Assembly (NCBI RefSeq): GCF_019402645.1
Contig: NZ_VKKS01000001.1
Coordinates: forward strand, 307,400-371,399
Reading direction: 5' to 3'
Length of the DNA stretch: 64,000 nucleotides
DNA from: Morganella morganii
Lineage (GTDB): Bacteria; Pseudomonadota; Gammaproteobacteria; Enterobacterales; Enterobacteriaceae
Shown: piece by piece, positions 60,354 to 64,000 of the stretch
Layout of the letters: each line of letters starts with the position of its first letter
Position numbering within the stretch: position 1 is the first letter of the stretch
Translations under genes and position numbers: made by a program
The notes under the pieces: generated by a model
Databases searched by the model: none
The model's input: the letters and a program-made list of their open reading frames with translations, nothing else
Told to the model about the DNA's origin: nothing

Positions 60354-60452
60354 GAAAGGAAGCGTGAAAGCTCGGAGTTATTCACGGGACCCGGCAATAC
60401 GGGCCTGTAACCGGGCCTCAGCCTCTCTTATAAAAACCGGAATGGCATTACT

Positions 60453-60477
60453 GAATAAGGCCCGGCGGGCCTTATTC
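60453..60477. terminator. Hairpin after mdtP
   Basis: Perfect 11-bp stem GAATAAGGCCC / GGGCCTTATTC around GGC. No real T-run, so it may terminate weakly or protect mRNA ends; it also follows the dead autotransporter on the other strand. Confidence 0.5.
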
Positions 60478-60491
60478 CACATTAAGCCTGC

Positions 60492-60930
60492 TCAGAAGTT
60501 ATATTTGATACAAGCATAGCGGCCTGTCGTTATAGCCATTACCGCCAATCCGGACATCCACATTCCCCCATAAATTCAGGTACGGATTGATTTGTCCTTC
60601 CACGCCAACCTTTACTTCTCCCGGATTTTTTGTTCCTTTCTGAGAAATATTCACACCGTCCATTCTGGCGGAAAAATTACGGGTGTCATGGATCCGGTTT
60701 GCTTCGATAAACAGACGAATCTGAATATTCCCGTTACCCTCATTTTCAACACGAGTACCGTTCTTTTCCCTATGCTCACCTGCACTGACATTTATGAGAG
60801 TAATTTGTGCCTGAGGCTGGATAAACTATTTATTACGGGAACCTTTACTGCCGGTAAACTCAGTTAATTTCTGAGTATAACCGGTTTCAGCAGAGGTTGT
60901 CAGACCCCGGAAACGGTATAGAATGATAAT
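60492..60930 (-). pseudogene. Autotransporter beta-barrel, decayed C-terminal part
   Basis: The minus strand reads TGYTQKLTEF, then a TAG (60838-60836), QPQAQITLINVSAGEH, GEVKVGVEGQINPYLNLWGN, and after a one-base slip the terminal IKYNF motif of outer-membrane barrels. These are hallmark segments of type V autotransporter barrels. An in-frame stop, a frameshift and the missing passenger show it is dead. Confidence 0.75.
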
Positions 60931-61017
60931 ACCGGTAACATGATACCTTTTAGACGGATTTATGGTGCATGCTCCGTTGTGATTAATTTATTCAGTGCAT
61001 CAAGTACCGGAGCTTTG

Positions 61018-61251
61018 CTACAGTGATCCTTTTTTAATTTCCATCCGCCATTGTGCATCACCGATTTGTTCAAAATCAGTAACTTCATGGCCGGCTTCCG
61101 CAGCCCAGCGTGGAATATTTTCCGTTGCCTGAGCGCAATCATATTTAATTACCAGCAAATCACCGGTCGCTAATGTTTCAATTGCTTTTCTTGCTTCAAT
61201 TAACGGAAACGGACACAGATGCCCGCGAGTATCTAATTCCAGCATATCCAT
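61018..61251 (-). CDS. tsuB: TsuB (YeeD)-like sulfur carrier of the TusA family
   Basis: 77 residues. CPxP motif as LCPFPLIEA with Cys13, then YDCAQATENIPRWAAEAGHE, close to E. coli YeeD (VCPFPLIEA, DCTQATEAIPQWAAEEGH). A small cytosolic persulfide/sulfur carrier; YeeD/TsuB helps thiosulfate uptake through TsuA. It lies 13 bp downstream of the transporter gene. Confidence 0.87.
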   Translation of the reverse strand: MDMLELDTRGHLCPFPLIEARKAIETLATGDLLVIKYDCAQATENIPRWAAEAGHEVTDFEQIGDAQWRMEIKKGSL

Positions 61252-61264
61252 AGTTTCACCTTAT

Positions 61265-62317
61265 TTATTTATTTATTTTCTGAGGACGAATGATCGTAAA
61301 ATAACTGACAATCCAGCTACCGAGGATAATGCAGGGAATAAAGCCCCATCCCTGCCAGGAAAACCATGCAGTATTTACTAAGGTATTTCCCAGCATACAA
61401 CCACCGGCCAGACCACTGCCTATTCCCATCAGTAATCCGCCAATCAGGCTTTTTATCATTGCGGATAAACCCGGATTGCGGAAACGGAATTCGCGGCTGC
61501 CTTTTGCAGCAATAAACGCTCCGGCAAAAAGACCGATCAGCAAATATCCCGCCCAGTTAAAAAACTTCAGGTCGCCGGAAGTTACAAGTGAAAATAATTG
61601 TGCACTCGGGCCGCTGATTCCTAACCCACCGACACGTCCGTCAGCCAGGCTTGAAGGCCAGGCGAGCAGAGCAATTACACCAATAATCAGTGCGGAAATA
61701 AACGGATGCCAGCGGGCTTCAAATAACAGGTGAGCTATCCCGGTTTTCTGAGCTTTCATTTTGGGAATTTTAACCGACTTGTATTTATTTAGATGACGAT
61801 TTACCAGACAAACCGTCAGTAACACTAAGATAATTATTGCAACATATGGTGATATATTCAGCGACCGGGTGATTGTCGGCGAATCCAGCTTAAGGGTGGT
61901 GATCGGCAAAAAGAATTGTTTGGCGGCAGGCTGGCGGATAGACCAACTGGCGATAATAAAACCGCCGACGGCAATAATACTGCCGGCTAACCCTTCAGCG
62001 GCCCGGTAATAAGCTCCGGTTGAACAGGATCCGGAAAATGCCATTCCCATACCAAAGAGCAATCCGCCGGTCAGTGTGGCCAGCCAGGGAAATGATCCAC
62101 CGGGAATTTGTACTAAGCCGTAATGAGAAAAAATGAAAAGCCCGACACTCTGAACAGAAATAACAATCAGAATGGCAATCATCATTCTGATGTCGTGAAA
62201 GAGATAGATATCACGCAAACCACCGGCTAAACAAAAGCGGCCGCGTTGCATAACAAAACCCAGTAACACTCCTAAGAATAGACCGGATAGATGAGATAAA
62301 CTTATCATAGACATCAC
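61265..62317 (-). CDS. tsuA: TsuA (YeeE)-like thiosulfate transporter
   Basis: 350 residues (349 if the second Met is used). Many small-residue-rich helices; three conserved Cys sites of YeeE/TsuA are present: MQRGRFCLAGG, FSGSCSTGAYYR and GLAGGCMLGN. Long stretches match E. coli YeeE (AHLLFEARWHPF, SREFRFRN). An inner-membrane channel for thiosulfate, working with TsuB. The pair forms a small operon away from its usual neighbours. Confidence 0.88.
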   Translation of the reverse strand: MMSMISLSHLSGLFLGVLLGFVMQRGRFCLAGGLRDIYLFHDIRMMIAILIVISVQSVGLFIFSHYGLVQIPGGSFPWLATLTGGLLFGMGMAFSGSCSTGAYYRAAEGLAGSIIAVGGFIIASWSIRQPAAKQFFLPITTLKLDSPTITRSLNISPYVAIIILVLLTVCLVNRHLNKYKSVKIPKMKAQKTGIAHLLFEARWHPFISALIIGVIALLAWPSSLADGRVGGLGISGPSAQLFSLVTSGDLKFFNWAGYLLIGLFAGAFIAAKGSREFRFRNPGLSAMIKSLIGGLLMGIGSGLAGGCMLGNTLVNTAWFSWQGWGFIPCIILGSWIVSYFTIIRPQKINK

Positions 62318-63108
62318 TCCTTTAAGGAAATTATCTTAGCGAAATATTTTTTTTGATTATTTGAGATAAATCATAGAAAGAAGAAATAAAATTTCTCCTA
62401 TGTCATTTGTTTTTAGCAGATTTTCACTGTTCCGCCTGTTGTGATTATTGTAGTTTTTGAAACGGCAGATGGCATATCTCCAATAATATTTCCAACCAGG
62501 TACCAGTGTAAGTATCCCTGATCTCTTCCCTTTCTTCAGTACCTGCAGGATTGTGGGCTCAACCAAACATTAGAACGATAGTTGCTCGTTTCCTGGTTCA
62601 ACAGACGTCTGCCTTATCAGCCTGCATCAGGTTCCGGTTGTTAAAACGGGAACGTATAAAGAAACGGATCTATAAAAACAGGGAAGAAGCGAAGACGGAT
62701 ATCTTCGGTTACATTGAAGTGTTCAGCAACCGGACCCGACGGCCACCACTATCCCGGCGGCCGTTGAACAGGCCCGCCGTGATCGCCCGGATATAGCCCA
62801 ACGCTATGACTACAAAGGGCCCGGTTATTTTACAGGGTAGTGTGGTGGGAGCCAATATTCATCATCGGACAATACATTGAACAACAGCAAACACCAGGTC
62901 AGGCAGTAAACCGTGCTGCTGTTTATACGGTGGTGGTTTTTTCTGAACAGAAATGAGAATCTTTACCGCCATATAACATTACCTGAAAAAAGACAGCGTA
63001 ATTATTGTTACAATGAAATACCCATTAGGAGGGTATTTACATGTAGTATGGGTATTCATTGTGTCGGACAGAAATGATACAGAAATTTTAACCTGTTTTG
63101 AGATATTT
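62318..63108. other. Intergenic remnant DNA with an IS scar
   Basis: About 790 bp with no intact gene. The middle (62636-62770) is an IS OrfB tail; the 62780-62835 stretch reads TIPAAVEQARRDRPDIAQRY, a scrap of an unidentified protein. The last 100 bp probably holds the promoter of the recombinase gene. Confidence 0.5.
62636..62770 (+). pseudogene. IS3-family OrfB C-terminal remnant
   Basis: LLKRERIKKRIYKNREEAKT then DIFGYIEVFSNRTRR matches the end of IS2/IS3-type OrfB proteins (LLKRERIxKKIYxTREEAxxDIFDYIEMFYN). Both ends are broken. Confidence 0.7.
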
Positions 63109-63657
63109 ATGCGTAATTATTTGACCTTTGCTGAAGTTAATCTCCTGTTGGAAGCAACACAGAAAACATATCATTCGGAACGTAATTATTGCCTGATTTA
63201 TATGAGTTTTATCCATGGGTTTCGTGTCAGTGAAATCTGTGGATTACGCCTTTCTGATATTGACCTGCATGCCCGTGAAATGTTTGTTTCCCGGCTGAAA
63301 AACGGTTTTTCTACCGTTCATCCGATTTTGCCGGATGAATTTATTTTTCTGAAGAACTGGCTGGCGGTCCGGCCCCGTTATACCAGCAAGGCAAGCGGGG
63401 ATTTTGTCTTTCTGACATCCAAAGGGGAGCCGTTATCCCGGTATACGGTTTACCGCATGATGAAGCGATCAGGAAAAGAGGCGGGGCTGAGTGTTGATGT
63501 GCATCCGCATATGCTGAGGCATGCCTGTGGTTATGCGTTAGCTGACAGGCGAATCGACACCCGCTTAATTCAGGATTATCTCGGTCATGTCAATATTTCA
63601 CATACCGTACGCTATACGGCAAGCAACCCGTTAAGATTCAAAGGGATATGGAGATAG
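63109..63657 (+). CDS. FimB/MrpI-type tyrosine recombinase (fimbrial phase switch)
   Basis: 182 residues from ATG 63109 (MRNYLTFAEVNLLLEA), the size of FimB, FimE and MrpI; an upstream start at 63013 would add 32 residues. Catalytic residues: Arg39 (HGFRVSEICG), His134 and Arg137 (HPHMLRHACG), His160 (DYLGHVNI), Tyr169 (VRYTASNP). These enzymes invert short promoter segments next to fimbrial operons. Two perfect 11-bp inverted repeats lie just downstream, so this is the likely recombinase for them. Which fimbrial operon it serves is outside the window. Confidence 0.88.
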   Translation: MRNYLTFAEVNLLLEATQKTYHSERNYCLIYMSFIHGFRVSEICGLRLSDIDLHAREMFVSRLKNGFSTVHPILPDEFIFLKNWLAVRPRYTSKASGDFVFLTSKGEPLSRYTVYRMMKRSGKEAGLSVDVHPHMLRHACGYALADRRIDTRLIQDYLGHVNISHTVRYTASNPLRFKGIWR

Positions 63658-63683
63658 TGCTGTTCCCGGAATGCAACAAAATG

Positions 63684-64000
63684 ATACAAAATGTTGACTA
63701 GTGATCCTGAGCTTAATTTTACTTAAGCCGTGTTTTTTTGCAACTGCCCTCACGCGTTGTTTTATCTGTGATTTTTGCTTTGTGATAAATGTAAATTCAC
63801 GAAACTATAAAATGTAATTCATTGTTTATCAATGGTAACCACCCATCACGTATACTACACTGGCTTTAATGCTAAGTATTATTGTCAGCATAAAAAGCCA
63901 GTATACTCATTTACTGATAAAACAATTCATTCATTTCACTAAAAAAAATCCAAATTAATAATGTAAAACATATTTGATATTCCTGCCGCACATTTTGTAT
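63684..64000. promoter_or_regulatory. Candidate invertible fimbrial promoter element
   Basis: ATACAAAATGT (63684-63694) and its exact complement ACATTTTGTAT (63990-64000) flank 295 bp; the total of 317 bp is very close to the 314-bp fimS switch. It starts 26 bp past the recombinase gene. The inside is AT-rich, non-coding and carries a large dyad. The repeat could be longer, as the window stops at its edge. Confidence 0.75.
63850..63906. repeat. Large imperfect dyad inside the candidate invertible element
   Basis: GTATAC...ACTGGCTTTaATGC and GCATaaAAAGCCAGTATAC are near-complementary over about 19 bases around a 15-bp centre. Possible roles: operator, recombinase accessory site or transcript hairpin. 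No T-run follows. Confidence 0.6.

Noticed and set aside
60592..60867. Plus-strand 91-residue frame over the dead autotransporter
   Set aside because: The minus strand gives clear autotransporter segments; this is the reverse shadow.
62357..62566. Minus-strand 69-residue open frame upstream of tsuA
   Set aside because: No start signal or recognisable domain; low-complexity basic composition.
63820..63860. Sigma-70 promoter reading rightward with -10 TATACT at 63851
   Set aside because: No -35 hexamer at acceptable spacing; candidate hexamers give 19-23 bp spacers, so not called.

Overview
The window is a 64 kb piece of an enterobacterial chromosome, most likely Morganella morganii or a close relative. 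This is inferred, not proven. From about 1 to 49.2 kb the gene order follows the Escherichia coli acrB-to-argU block closely: acrBA, acrR, mscK, ybaM, priC, apt, dnaX, ybaB, recR, htpG, adk, hemH, gsk, ybaL, ushA, ybaK, ybaP, copA, cueR, ybbJ, qmcA, ybbN, ybbO, tesA, ybbA, ybbP, purK, purE, lpxH, ppiB, cysS, ybcJ, folD, tRNA-Arg(TCT). The roughly balanced base composition and a fimB/mrpI-type recombinase fit Morganellaceae. Several E. coli genes of this block are missing (ybaN, fsr, glsA-ybaT, fetAB).

Backbone functions include multidrug efflux and its TetR repressor, osmotic safety (MscK), replication and repair (PriC, DnaX, RecR), chaperones (HtpG, CnoX/YbbN, PpiB), nucleotide metabolism (Apt, Adk, Gsk, PurEK, UshA), haem synthesis, copper export (CopA with CueR), lipid A synthesis (LpxH) and one-carbon metabolism (FolD). 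Regulatory sites visible in the DNA include an AcrR-type operator, a sigma-32 promoter before htpG, a CueR operator between copA and cueR, a PurR box before purE, a strong tRNA promoter, and the dnaX -1 frameshift cassette.

The backbone is broken by accessory or decaying segments. (i) 17.3-22.0 kb: a class I.3-type RTX lipase gene cut in two by a 1.9 kb insertion sequence that carries an SH3-domain passenger gene, followed by an AT-rich stretch with a bacteriocin-like double-glycine-leader peptide gene. (ii) 31.4-33.6 kb: a truncated ShlB-type transporter gene and a C69 peptidase. (iii) 46.7-47.8 kb: adjacent cytochrome b562 and b561 genes, both inactivated.

The 3' end of tRNA-Arg carries a small, heavily deleted prophage remnant (49.15-52.97 kb). 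It holds an integrase tail fused to an exonuclease tail, a spanin cassette (Rz with nested Rz1), a probable L,D-transpeptidase-like toxin with a signal-peptide-bearing immunity candidate, an HNH fragment and a small OB-fold protein. It ends at an imperfect repeat of the tRNA end, followed by what looks like the displaced tRNA terminator.

From 53 to 64 kb the DNA is a patchwork. Insertion-sequence scars, a hydrolase scrap and a dead autotransporter lie between intact cargo: an AEC carrier, a ytcA-mdtNOP efflux operon and a tsuAB-like thiosulfate uptake pair. The right edge holds a FimB/MrpI-type recombinase followed by two perfect 11-bp inverted repeats 295 bp apart, the second ending on the last base of the window. 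This looks like a phase-variable fimbrial promoter switch.
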